Made by a program: the position numbers and the translations under genes. Under the pieces are notes generated by a model. The model worked only from the letters and a program-made list of their open reading frames with translations. It made no database searches and was not told the origin of the DNA. DNA of 35,851 nucleotides from Myxococcales bacterium (lineage in GTDB: Bacteria > Myxococcota_A > Polyangia > Fen-1088). Where the stretch lies: NCBI GenBank assembly GCA_025350815.1, contig JANXXE010000139.1, positions 1 to 35,851 on the forward strand, written 5' to 3'. Shown piece after piece: positions 28,624 to 35,851 of the stretch; the first letter of the stretch is position 1; each line of letters starts with the position of its first letter.

Positions 28624-29601
28624 ATGATTCGTTCATTTGTCACGCTGACGGTTGTTGCCCTGCTGTGTTCGTCCGCCCTGCCCGCACAGGCCCGCATTGC
28701 CGAAAAAATGGCTGTCTTGGTTTTGGGTTCCGCCGAACGCGACGCCGAGCTTGCCGACAACGTCACCGAGATGATCATCTCGGCGGTGGCGCGGCGGGGC
28801 GGCTTCGAGATCGCCGGCAAGGAAGAATTCCGCGCGCGCCTGGGCGTCGAGAACGAGCAGCGCGCGCAAGCCTGCCTGGACGACGTCCCGTGCGTGGGCC
28901 GCGCCGCCGTGGCGCTGGGCGTTCGGCAAATCGTCAGCGGCACCGTCGGCACCAAGGGCACCAAGCAGTTCCTGTTCAGCCTGAATCTGCAAAACGTCGA
29001 AAGCGGCCGCGTCGACAACCGCGTGTTTCGGCTGATCGAGGGGACTCTCGACGATCTGATCAAGGCCGTCGATGCGGGCACCGAAGAGCTATTCAAACCC
29101 AAGATCGAGCCGGGTCGAATCCAGGTCGGGTCCGAGCCCGACGGCGCGCGTGTCTCGATCGACAATGCGTATCTGGGCGTGACGCCGCTGATTTCGGGGA
29201 CCCTGCTGCCCGGCAATCACCGGGTGCGGGTCGAATCCGAGGGTCGTTTCCCGTGGCTGTCCACTGTTGACGTGCGGTCCGGGCAAGATCTGGGGATCAA
29301 GCTGACCGAGGCGAACCTACCGCGGCGTAGAAAGTGGCCGACGCGTCTGGCGTACACCACGGGCGCCCTGGGGTTGTCGTCGTTTGCGACGGCGGGTTTT
29401 CTGGGCGTCCTGTCGCAGATCAACCCGACCGGCGACACGCGCGCCGACGCCAAAAACGACTTGTCGCAGAAGGAACGCCTGGCCCGGGGCGCGAACATCG
29501 CCATCATCACGGGCGGCGCCCTGGCCGTCATCTCCGTGTTGACGTTCCTCATCTACAAGGACGACGTCGTCGGCCGCGACGAGTCGGCCTACGAACGCTG
29601 A
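28624..29601 (+). CDS. PEGA-domain membrane protein (copy 2)
   Basis: A 325-residue protein with a signal peptide (MIRSFVTLTVVALLCSSALPAQA, ~23), a TolB/CsgG-like region (~28-155) with a Cys pair at 84 and 90, one PEGA domain (~163-228, VGSEPDGARVSIDNAYLGVTP) and two hydrophobic segments (~244-265 and 290-311). The layout is the same as the protein at 11054, including the Cys pair before an L/A-x-V-x(2-3)-IVSG/LVSG turn, so they are paralogs. ATG 28624 has GAGG six bases upstream and is preferred to ATG 28612. It lies between the Cys-rich lipoprotein and the phosphatase genes in one operon. Confidence 0.85.
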   Translation: MIRSFVTLTVVALLCSSALPAQARIAEKMAVLVLGSAERDAELADNVTEMIISAVARRGGFEIAGKEEFRARLGVENEQRAQACLDDVPCVGRAAVALGVRQIVSGTVGTKGTKQFLFSLNLQNVESGRVDNRVFRLIEGTLDDLIKAVDAGTEELFKPKIEPGRIQVGSEPDGARVSIDNAYLGVTPLISGTLLPGNHRVRVESEGRFPWLSTVDVRSGQDLGIKLTEANLPRRRKWPTRLAYTTGALGLSSFATAGFLGVLSQINPTGDTRADAKNDLSQKERLARGANIAIITGGALAVISVLTFLIYKDDVVGRDESAYER

Positions 29602-29604
29602 TCG

Positions 29605-31437
29605 GTGACCACCGAATCCCGTAGTTCCCAACCCATGCCCGCCGCCGCCCGCTGCCCGCCCCGGCCGCGCGGTCTGGACAGGGCCAGTCTGGGCTTCGAA
29701 CGCCGGCCGGCCGTGCGGTGGTTCCACCCGCTGGAGCTGGTGCGCTCGGGCATCCGCGTGGTGCTGGGCGAAACCTTTGGCTCGTACGCGGACAAGCGCG
29801 AGGTGCAGGCGGCGCTGCACCCGACGGTCACGCACCCCGAATTCAACTACGCCACCGACGGACATCTCGACGACGCGGGAAATTTTTGGTTCGACTATGT
29901 CGCTGACCTGGCCGATGGATTCGATGCCACATACACCATTGCCCGCCTGCTGGCCGAACCGACCTTGACCCTGGGTGGGACGCTGACCCGGCGTGGCCAT
30001 CTGCTGGTGATGGGCGGCGACGAGGTCTACCCGACAGCGACCCGGCGCGAATACGAAGATCGCATGGTCGGCCCCTACCGGGCCGCGCTGCCCTGCGAGC
30101 ACCCGGATCAGGCACCGCATCTTTTCGCCATTCCCGGCAACCACGACTGGTACGACGGCCTGACGTCATTTTTGCGCCTGTTCGCGCAGCGGCGGTGGGT
30201 GGGCGGCTGGAACACGCAGCAGACGCGCAGCTACTTTGCGATGGAACTGCCGCATCGCCACTGGCTGTGGGGCATCGATATCCAGTTATCCGCCGACATT
30301 GATCAGCCGCAGCGCGAATACTTCGAGGCTGCCGCCCAGCGGCTGCAACCGGGCGACAAGGTGATCGTGTGCACCGCCGAGCCGAGTTGGGTCAAGGCCG
30401 CCGAAGGCCACCCCGAGGGCTATCAGAATCTCGCCTTCTTGCAGGAACGCCTGATTCGCCCGCGCGGGGCCGAGGCTGTCCTGATCCTGACCGGCGATTC
30501 GCACCACTACTGTCGCTACCGGCGCAGCGACGGAGCGCAGACCTTGATCACCGCAGGCGGCGGTGGGGCCTTCTTGCACGGGACCAACACGCTGCCCGAT
30601 GCCATCACTCTCGAACGCGAGCCGTGGCATCCGGGCGGAAAATCTGAGCGCCTGCTGCGCGAGAAGACCTTCCCCAGCAGCGGCGAATCCAAGCGCGCCT
30701 CGGCCCGCATCTGGCGTTTTCCGATATTGAACTGGTCCTTCGCCCTTTTGCTGGCCGCTTTTTGGCTGACGGTGTCCTGGCAGCTGGAAAGCGCCAGCCG
30801 GGCCGCCCCCATCCTGATGCTGGAGGCGCTGGCGGGCATGCCCCTGTCGCCGACCGGGATCGTCCGCGCGGTGGCGACGTCTCTGGCCTACAGCCCGGGC
30901 GGCGCGGCGATGCTGACGTTGTTCGTCGGCGGGTGCATCGGATTCTGCAAGGCACGCAACGGGGGCGTACGCGTGTTGCTGGGACTTGTTCATGCGCTGG
31001 CCCACATCGGTGCGTGGTTGGGCCTGCTGTGGCTATTCGCCCATGTGAATTTGAACCACTTGCGCCTTCATTGCGGCAGCGGCAAACACGCAATTTTGTC
31101 CATCGCCGAGGCGCTGATTCCCGGCGGACTGGTGCACGGCTTCGTCTTCGGCGCTTATCTGGCCATCGTCAGCCGCTGGCTGCCCGAACACGTCGACGAC
31201 ATTTTCTCGGCACTGAGCATCCCCGACATGAAAAACTTTCTGCGTCTGCGCATCGACAAGGCCGGGGTCCTGACCGTTTATCCGGTCGGCGTGCGCACGG
31301 TGCCAGACGATTTCGAACTATCACCCGCGACCTCGGGCGCCGCCCCCTGGTTCGAATCGAAAAAGCACGGGGCCAAGATCGTCGATTTGGCCCAGCTGAT
31401 CGAGCCGCCCGTCGTCATCGAGCCCCCTGGGCGCTGA
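29605..31437 (+). CDS. Membrane-anchored calcineurin-like metallophosphoesterase
   Basis: A 610-residue protein. The phosphatase domain (~90-330) shows the Asp-rich opening (FDYVADLADGFDATY), GGDEVY (137-142), GNHDWYDG (178-185) and GDSHHYCRY (297-305), so the two-metal site seems intact. Four TM segments follow (~375-392, 431-448, 455-480, 505-525), then a ~80-residue soluble tail. No signal peptide is seen, so the catalytic domain probably faces the cytoplasm. The start is GTG 29605, three bases after the PEGA stop; ATG 29635 is an alternative. It could remove phosphate from a small molecule or protein; being in one operon with a Ser/Thr kinase makes an opposing role attractive but unproven. 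Confidence 0.88.
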   Translation: MTTESRSSQPMPAAARCPPRPRGLDRASLGFERRPAVRWFHPLELVRSGIRVVLGETFGSYADKREVQAALHPTVTHPEFNYATDGHLDDAGNFWFDYVADLADGFDATYTIARLLAEPTLTLGGTLTRRGHLLVMGGDEVYPTATRREYEDRMVGPYRAALPCEHPDQAPHLFAIPGNHDWYDGLTSFLRLFAQRRWVGGWNTQQTRSYFAMELPHRHWLWGIDIQLSADIDQPQREYFEAAAQRLQPGDKVIVCTAEPSWVKAAEGHPEGYQNLAFLQERLIRPRGAEAVLILTGDSHHYCRYRRSDGAQTLITAGGGGAFLHGTNTLPDAITLEREPWHPGGKSERLLREKTFPSSGESKRASARIWRFPILNWSFALLLAAFWLTVSWQLESASRAAPILMLEALAGMPLSPTGIVRAVATSLAYSPGGAAMLTLFVGGCIGFCKARNGGVRVLLGLVHALAHIGAWLGLLWLFAHVNLNHLRLHCGSGKHAILSIAEALIPGGLVHGFVFGAYLAIVSRWLPEHVDDIFSALSIPDMKNFLRLRIDKAGVLTVYPVGVRTVPDDFELSPATSGAAPWFESKKHGAKIVDLAQLIEPPVVIEPPGR

Positions 31438-31440
31438 GGG

Positions 31441-31456
31441 CGGTGCCGGCGCACCG
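31441..31456 (+). terminator. Weak hairpin downstream of the kinase operon
   Basis: CGGTGC and GCACCG form a 6-base-pair stem around CGGC, four bases after the phosphatase stop, followed by GCTATTTAC rather than a clean T run. A second inverted pair, GGCGTC (31481-31486) and GACGCC (31496-31501), lies before the convergent gene. Either could act in both directions, but neither is a textbook terminator. Confidence 0.3.
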
Positions 31457-31504
31457 GCTATTTACGGCGCCGGGGGCACCGGCGTCCTGATTCCTGACGC
31501 CAAG

Positions 31505-31810
31505 TCAGCAGACGCGAAACAGCTCGAAGCGGTGGCTTCCGCTGACAAAGAGCTCCGCGAACTTGGGGCCGAAAACTTTCATTCCCGGCCATTTGTTGAC
31601 CGACTCCAGTTGCTGCTCGAACGCCGCGAAGGTCGCGACCTCGGTCTCCATCACGATGGTGCTGTCGCTGGGGCCGACCGATGCGGTCAGGATTCGCGAC
31701 TGGCCCCAACCGAGATCCTTGTGGGCCGTGGCGGCAAATTCCTTCATGACCGCGACGCCCTCGTCACGACGTCCGCCCTGTGCCTGCGCGATGCTTCGAA
31801 TGATGAACAT
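31505..31810 (-). CDS. Small ferredoxin-like alpha/beta-barrel protein (ABM/NIPSNAP-like)
   Basis: A 101-residue protein, MFIIRSIAQAQGG to FELFRVC. The strand-helix-strand pattern (FIIRSIA, helix MKEFAATAHKDL, RILTASVG, STIVMETEVATFAAFEQQLESV, FAELFVSGSHRFELFRVC) suits a dimeric alpha/beta barrel related to small monooxygenase or NIPSNAP proteins. No catalytic motif is evident. The start is ATG 31810 with GAGG about 7 bases upstream. It converges on the phosphatase gene and lies 63 bases after the helicase stop, so it may be co-transcribed with it. Confidence 0.65.
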   Translation of the reverse strand: MFIIRSIAQAQGGRRDEGVAVMKEFAATAHKDLGWGQSRILTASVGPSDSTIVMETEVATFAAFEQQLESVNKWPGMKVFGPKFAELFVSGSHRFELFRVC

Positions 31811-31873
31811 TGGGGGCCTCCTGGTTGGCGCCGATGCGGCGCCCGCGCAGCAGAGCACGCGTATCGCCTGATG

Positions 31874-33127
31874 TCACTGCTTGTTGCGCTGCCGGGCGGC
31901 GGCCTCGCGCAGCTTGTCCTTCTTAGTTCTGCGCTTCCCCTTCACGCCGCCGTGGGGATGTTGCGGCAGCACCGCCACGGCCGTGGGCCGGAAGTCAGTG
32001 ATGACCTCGCGGGCGATGCGAAGGCGGTGACGCCGTTCGATGAGATCGAAGTGGGCCTCAGTCGACGCGCTGACGAAACTGATCGCAACGCCGCTGTCGC
32101 CCGCGCGGCCCGTGCGGCCAATTCGATGCAGATAATCCGCGGATGAGCGCGGCAGATCGTAGTTGACGACCGCGGCCAGATCATCGATGTCGAGACCACG
32201 CGCGGCCAGATCGGTCGCCACCAGGATGCGCAGATGGCGCCTCTTGAAGTCCGCCAGGGCCGCCGTGCGGGTGCCCTGGCTCAATTCGCCGTGTAGGGCC
32301 GCCGCCGAAAGGTCGGCCCGGCGCAGCTTCATGGCGACATGTTCGGTCGCGTACTTGGTCGCGACGAAGACCAGAACGCGTGACCAATCGTTCGTGCGAA
32401 CCAGACGTTCCAGCAGCCCGGTCCGGCGGTCCGCATCGACGCTGATGGCCCGCTGAACGATGGCGGCCGCGTCCGGCAGGGCGCCTGCGTCTATGTTGAT
32501 CTGCGCAGGCTCGTTCAGCAGGTCAGCGGCCAGGGCCCGCACAGCCGGGGGAAACGTCGCCGAGAACAGCAGTTTCCGACAGCGCGCCGGCAGCAGCGCC
32601 CGCACGGAGGCCAACTCGGCTGCGAAGCCCGACGACAGCAGCCGGTCGGCCTCGTCCAGCACCAGCGTTTCCACCGACGACAAAACAATCGCGTTGTGCG
32701 CGACCAGGTCCAGCAAGCGGCCCGGGGTGGCCACCACCATGTCAGCGCCGCCGCGCAACGCCATCATCTGCGGGTTGATGGACAGGCCGCCCAGCGCGAC
32801 GCAAGTCTTCGGCGGCCGGGACAGCCGCGCGCCCAGGACACGAATCGCCTCGGCGGTCTGCAAGGCCAGCTCGCGCGTCGGCACCAGCAGCAGGGCCCAG
32901 ACAGGAATGGGCCGATGCGAGGACGGCGGGCGGGCACTGAACGACTGCAGAAGCGGCAGCACGAAGGCGGCCGTCTTGCCCGACCCGGTCTTGGCCGACG
33001 CCCACAAATCGCCACCACGCAAGATGACCGGAATCGCCGCCGCCTGCACCGGGGTCGGCTGCTCAAAACCCAGCTCGTCCGCGGCCCGGACGAGGTCGTC
33101 GCACAGCCCCAGCGCGGAAAACGTCAT
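31874..33127 (-). CDS. DEAD-box RNA helicase
   Basis: A 417-residue helicase core with little extension. The Q motif FEQPTPVQ (21-28), motif I AKTGSGKT (45-52), PTRELA (~83-88), TPGR (134-137), DEAD (158-161), SAT (189-191) and the late HRIGRTGR are all intact. The short basic tail (KGKRRTKKDKLREAAARQRNKQ region) is likely RNA-binding and the layout resembles RhlE or RhlB. It starts within the ATGA overlap with the RbgA-type GTPase gene, which points to a role in ribosome assembly, though mRNA turnover is also possible. Confidence 0.95.
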   Translation of the reverse strand: MTFSALGLCDDLVRAADELGFEQPTPVQAAAIPVILRGGDLWASAKTGSGKTAAFVLPLLQSFSARPPSSHRPIPVWALLLVPTRELALQTAEAIRVLGARLSRPPKTCVALGGLSINPQMMALRGGADMVVATPGRLLDLVAHNAIVLSSVETLVLDEADRLLSSGFAAELASVRALLPARCRKLLFSATFPPAVRALAADLLNEPAQINIDAGALPDAAAIVQRAISVDADRRTGLLERLVRTNDWSRVLVFVATKYATEHVAMKLRRADLSAAALHGELSQGTRTAALADFKRRHLRILVATDLAARGLDIDDLAAVVNYDLPRSSADYLHRIGRTGRAGDSGVAISFVSASTEAHFDLIERRHRLRIAREVITDFRPTAVAVLPQHPHGGVKGKRRTKKDKLREAAARQRNKQ

Positions 33128-33996
33128 GCGGGCAGGACCGGTCCCGCCGCCAATTCCGCCCCCACGTCGTCGACGGTCTCCAGTGTGATCGGGCCAAGCG
33201 CCCCATCGCGAAAGTCATTGATCAGCGCCACGGATGCCCGAAGCACATCGGCCCCACCCGCCTTCTTGACCAGCGAACGCCTCGTGGCTATCAGGTCGAG
33301 CAACTGGTGGACCTGGCAGTCAGCCGGAAGGTCGCCATAGCGCTGCGCGAGGCGCCCTGGGTACTCGCTCAGCAGATATTGCCCAAGCGTGGTCGCAACG
33401 TCCTCGTCTTCGTAGGCCCCACGACCGATGCTGTGGGCGGCAGCCAGCTTGTACAGAGCGGATTGCTTGATGCCCGGCCACAAGATTCCGGGCGTATCCA
33501 CCAGACTCATCCCGGGGCCCAGCTTGTGAAACATCTGCATCTTGGTGATGGCCGGCTGGTCACCCACGGGCGCGATGCGACGGTTCAGCAGCGCGTTCAT
33601 CAACGTTGATTTGCCAACATTGGGAATGCCCAGAATCATCATGCGCAGGGGCTTGGCCGGCGTGCCCCTGTCAGGCAGCAGCGCCTGACAGGCGATCGGA
33701 ATGCGTTTGACGTCGGACGATTTTTTCGCCGATACAACAATCGCCTTCACGCCCGGCAAGCCGTTGTAGTAACGCAGCCAGCGCTCGGTCTGCCTTGGAT
33801 CGGCCATGTCGGCCTTGTTCAGCAGCTTCAGCGCCGGCCGCTGGCCCTGGCGCCGTAGGCGTTCGAAAATTGGGTTGCAACTGGAATGGGGCACGCGGGC
33901 GTCCAGCACCTCGATCACCAGATCGATCTTGCGCATGCTCTCGGCAGCCGCCTTGCGGGCGGTCGCCATATGACCTGGGTACCAGTTGATCGACAT
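33124..33996 (-). CDS. RbgA/YlqF-type ribosome biogenesis GTPase
   Basis: A 290-residue circularly permuted GTPase that acts late in 50S subunit assembly. It opens MSINWYPGHMATARK, the family signature. The motif order is permuted: G4 NKAD (60-63), then G1 GIPNVGKST (123-131), G3 DTPG (167-170). The C-terminal helical domain (~180-290) fits the RNA-binding region. The start is ATG 33996 with GGGAG about 8 bases upstream. Its stop overlaps the helicase start (ATGA). Size matches YlqF (about 280 residues). Confidence 0.93.
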   Translation of the reverse strand: MSINWYPGHMATARKAAAESMRKIDLVIEVLDARVPHSSCNPIFERLRRQGQRPALKLLNKADMADPRQTERWLRYYNGLPGVKAIVVSAKKSSDVKRIPIACQALLPDRGTPAKPLRMMILGIPNVGKSTLMNALLNRRIAPVGDQPAITKMQMFHKLGPGMSLVDTPGILWPGIKQSALYKLAAAHSIGRGAYEDEDVATTLGQYLLSEYPGRLAQRYGDLPADCQVHQLLDLIATRRSLVKKAGGADVLRASVALINDFRDGALGPITLETVDDVGAELAAGPVLPA

Positions 33997-34004
33997 TCGA
34001 CGCT

Positions 34005-34023
34005 CCCGGGGCTGCCCCCCGGG
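34005..34023. other. GC-rich hairpin upstream of the RbgA-type gene
   Basis: CCCGGGG (34005-34011) and CCCCGGG (34017-34023) form a perfect 7-base-pair stem with a 5-base loop, starting 8 bases before ATG 33996 on the minus strand. In the mRNA it would lie over the ribosome site (GGGAG). It may act as a translation control, or as a terminator for the upstream gene, but there is no T run. Confidence 0.4.
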
Positions 34024-34073
34024 TCAGCCAGGATAGCGCGTCTCGACGGATCGCCACCAGGATCCCTGCACCG

Positions 34074-34090
34074 GGCGCCGATCAGGCGCC
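34074..34090. other. GGCGCC inverted repeat downstream of the Tat-exported gene
   Basis: GGCGCC (34074-34079), a 5-base loop and GGCGCC (34085-34090) form a 6-base-pair stem about 40 bases after the stop at 34131. No T run follows on the minus strand, so it is at best a Rho-independent-like or 3'-end structure. The rest of the 134-base gap (33997-34130) shows nothing further. Confidence 0.3.
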
Positions 34091-34130
34091 ACGTCGAGCA
34101 CCAGTTCAGCCGTTGCGCGGCAAGCGCGAG

Positions 34131-35564
34131 TCACTTACCCGCGCGGGTCTGTATCGTCAGCTTGATCGTGTCGCGTTTCCCGGCCGCGCTGACGACGGCC
34201 ACCAGCGTCGCGGTGCCGGCAGCCGACGGCGGCTTGCCCGAGATCGTGGCGTTGTTCGCCTCTGCCTTCACCCACGCGGGCTTCTCCGGGTAGGTGATGG
34301 TGGCCTTGGCGCCGGTGCGGTTGTCGATCTCAAACGTGTAGCGGAACGCAGCGTCGCCCGCCGCGGCCTGGACGGTGGCCTCGCCGATCGCCGTCGCAAA
34401 GTGAACCCCCGAGGCACGACTGTTGGCCGCTTTGGCCCTCGCGGCGTCCCGCGCGGCGGCCAGATCAGGAAACCTGTGCTTCGGCCACCACGCCTGCTTG
34501 AGGGTTTCCGGGTCGAGGTTGTCGGCGCCGTTGTAGTACCAGCTCATGTAATCGGACTGCATCAGCGCGTGGGTCATACCTTCTGACGTGAATCCGGCAC
34601 TGAGGCCGAAGCCGACCTTCAGCCGGCGCGTCCACAACGCGCGATCCTCGGCCGAAAGACTGGCACTGTTGTGCTGGGCCGACGGGATCTCGTACTTCCG
34701 GAACTGGTGGCTTCCCGCGAAATCCTTCTGTTCTTTCGTGTTGTAAAAGGCGCTGGCGTCAATGACCATGCCGGTTTCCCCGGCCCCGGCCAGAAGACCG
34801 CTGTAAAACGCGGTCACCAAAGTCATATCTGGAATGCGGGCCACGATGTGGGGATCCCCTTTTTCGGACAGGGCCGCGCCATTCAGAAGGGCCAGCTTGA
34901 ACGCCGGATATTCCTTCACGCAGGCTTCCATGATCTGCTTGCCGCGCAGACGAACCTGGCGGCGGTAATCATCCAGCGTCTTGCCCGGAAGCGGCTTCGG
35001 ACCGGGGAAGCCCCAGATCGGCACGGGGTGGTACTGGTTGTCCGTGTTGTCGAGGAACAGGCCCTCCATGCCCAACTCGCGACAGGCCCGGGCCATGACG
35101 GCGAAGTTTCCGACGCAGGTCGACCAGTCGCTGAACCAGTCACTGGCCTTCATGCTTGTCACGGCCAAGAACCAGCTGCGGTTCAGTTTCGAGAACTTCC
35201 CCTTGAGCGGGGCGGCTTCATCGACGACCTGGGCCGGCTTGAGCGCCACCTGGTTCGACCAGATGCAATTGGGGACTTTCTCGCCGCCCGCCACCACCGC
35301 ACTGCTGTGAATGACGATCCCGTCCACGGGAAGTGATTCGATATAGGCGCGGTCCTTGAAGACCTTGGCCGGCGACGGGCCATCCCCACCCAAAGGAAGG
35401 AAGATCAGATAGGGAGGCCCGGCCGTGGCGGCCGAGGGGGCGACCGATGCGCCCTTGTCGTCAGCCCGTGCCGACGTGAGGCCGGACGGGATGGCCAAGG
35501 CCCCCGCCGTGAGGGCCGCCTGGTGCAGAAACTGGCGTCGGGCACTTCCTGGTTTGGTTTCCAT
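34131..35564 (-). CDS. Tat-exported putative TIM-barrel hydrolase with C-terminal Ig-like module
   Basis: A 477-residue protein. The N-terminus METKPGSARRQFLHQ has a twin-arginine motif (RRQFL, 9-13), then a hydrophobic stretch and cleavage near SARA (34). A predicted alpha/beta barrel (~50-385) holds acidic candidates in GMEGLFLDNTDNQ (166-177) and hydrophobic strands such as LVTAFYSG and GMVIDASAFY. This resembles glycoside hydrolase-like barrels but I cannot name the family or catalytic pair. A putative Ig-like module (~390-477) is the part shared with the partial paralog to the right. Start is ATG 35564. It is the second gene of a tandem pair read leftwards. Substrate is unknown. Confidence 0.72.
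   Translation of the reverse strand: METKPGSARRQFLHQAALTAGALAIPSGLTSARADDKGASVAPSAATAGPPYLIFLPLGGDGPSPAKVFKDRAYIESLPVDGIVIHSSAVVAGGEKVPNCIWSNQVALKPAQVVDEAAPLKGKFSKLNRSWFLAVTSMKASDWFSDWSTCVGNFAVMARACRELGMEGLFLDNTDNQYHPVPIWGFPGPKPLPGKTLDDYRRQVRLRGKQIMEACVKEYPAFKLALLNGAALSEKGDPHIVARIPDMTLVTAFYSGLLAGAGETGMVIDASAFYNTKEQKDFAGSHQFRKYEIPSAQHNSASLSAEDRALWTRRLKVGFGLSAGFTSEGMTHALMQSDYMSWYYNGADNLDPETLKQAWWPKHRFPDLAAARDAARAKAANSRASGVHFATAIGEATVQAAAGDAAFRYTFEIDNRTGAKATITYPEKPAWVKAEANNATISGKPPSAAGTATLVAVVSAAGKRDTIKLTIQTRAGK
34161..34321. repeat. Direct repeat copy A (Ig-like module 3' end)
   Basis: These 161 bases match 35691-35851 with about 12 mismatches and no gap (about 92% by eye). They code for the C-terminal Ig-like module of the Tat-exported protein. 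The match continues to the window edge, so the full length of the repeat is unknown. Towards the 3' ends of both genes the similarity falls after the last few codons. Confidence 0.9.
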
Positions 35565-35617
35565 GGAATGCGCATCCTACGCACGAACCTGCGCAGGGGA
35601 TCCAGCTTTCCGGGCAC

Positions 35618-35634
35618 CTCGCGATTGAGGCGAG
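35618..35634. other. Short hairpin between the tandem paralogs
   Basis: CTCGC (35618-35622) and GCGAG (35630-35634) pair around a 7-base loop within the 96-base gap between the two paralogs. No T run follows. It could be a weak terminator for the upstream gene or a chance match. Confidence 0.2.
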
Positions 35635-35660
35635 CGGCACATCACACCCGGGCGCGTGCC

Positions 35661-35851
35661 TCAGGTGCGGGCACGCGTTTCCAGCGTCACCTTGATCGTG
35701 TCGCTTTTCCCGGCCGCACTGACGACGGCCATCAGCGTCGCCGTGCCGGCAGCCGACGGTGGCTTGCCCGAGATCGTGGCGTTGTTCGGCTCCGCCTTAA
35801 CCCACGCCGGTTTCTCCGGGTAGGTGATGGTGGCCTTGGCACCGGTGCGAT
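35661..35851 (-). CDS. Tandem paralog of the Tat-exported protein, C-terminal part (cut by window edge)
   Basis: The last ~63 codons of a gene reading leftwards into the window, ending TGA at 35661-35663. Its translation (RTGAKATITYPEKPAWVKAE, then PNNATISGK) matches residues 416-475 of the neighbour with about six changes, including Ala436 to Pro and Arg464 to Ser. Most base differences are at third positions, so the module is under protein-level selection. Only the C-terminal module is visible; whether the barrel and the Tat signal are also duplicated lies outside the window. It is 96 bases upstream of the 34131-35564 gene and possibly co-transcribed with it. Confidence 0.85.
   Translation of the reverse strand, partial: RTGAKATITYPEKPAWVKAEPNNATISGKPPSAAGTATLMAVVSAAGKSDTIKVTLETRART
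35691..35851. repeat. Direct repeat copy B (Ig-like module 3' end)
   Basis: Partner of 34161-34321, in the same orientation at an offset of 1530 bases. It runs off the window, so the repeat may be longer. The high DNA identity indicates a fairly recent duplication or gene conversion. Confidence 0.9.

Overview
The window is a gene-dense, high-GC bacterial chromosome segment with 30 recognisable protein genes, two of them cut by the window ends. It has no RNA gene, CRISPR array, insertion sequence or prophage that I can see. Two Ser/Thr kinase-like proteins with extracytoplasmic tails, two PEGA-domain membrane proteins, a very cysteine-rich lipoprotein, a Gram-negative RND efflux system and recB/recC together suggest a Gram-negative, Myxococcota-like organism (former Deltaproteobacteria). 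That placement is inference from gene content, not a phylogeny. No gap between genes exceeds about 135 bases.

Left part (1-12115). The minus strand carries recC and the start of recB, overlapping by 4 bases. Diverging from recC is a membrane-anchored kinase-like protein whose catalytic Asp is replaced by Asn and whose outer part is a seven-blade RCC1-type propeller with a cysteine pair in every blade. Next on the minus strand come a DUF3015 protein plus a DUF4105/Lnb-like protein (candidate papain-like enzyme with a probable outer-membrane tail), then a COG0523 GTPase overlapping a rhomboid protease. A PEGA protein reads the other way.

Middle part (12123-25400). A minus-strand operon encodes adaptor, RND pump and TolC-like channel. 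It diverges from a MarR regulator across a 104-base region with an inverted repeat that could be the operator. The MarR gene is followed by a LacI-type regulator whose 3' end overlaps a convergent cupin gene. A SAM methyltransferase overlaps ligA by 4 bases. Then come an FMN reductase, a small lipoprotein, a small exported protein, a seven-helix membrane protein and a LOG-like Rossmann protein.

Right part (25506-35851). A tight four-gene plus-strand operon encodes an apparently active Ser/Thr kinase with a single TM segment and outer tail, a lipoprotein with about 50 cysteines, a PEGA protein and a membrane-bound metallophosphatase. It looks like an envelope-associated signalling cassette of unknown role. 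It is followed on the minus strand by a small alpha/beta-barrel protein, an RbgA-type ribosome-assembly GTPase overlapping a DEAD-box helicase, and two tandem paralogs of a Tat-exported glycoside-hydrolase-like protein. The second paralog runs off the right edge, and its C-terminal module is about 92% identical in DNA to the first.

The most interesting candidates are the pseudokinase-RCC1 receptor, the kinase/Cys-rich lipoprotein/PEGA/phosphatase operon, the DUF3015-DUF4105 pair and the tandemly duplicated Tat-exported proteins.
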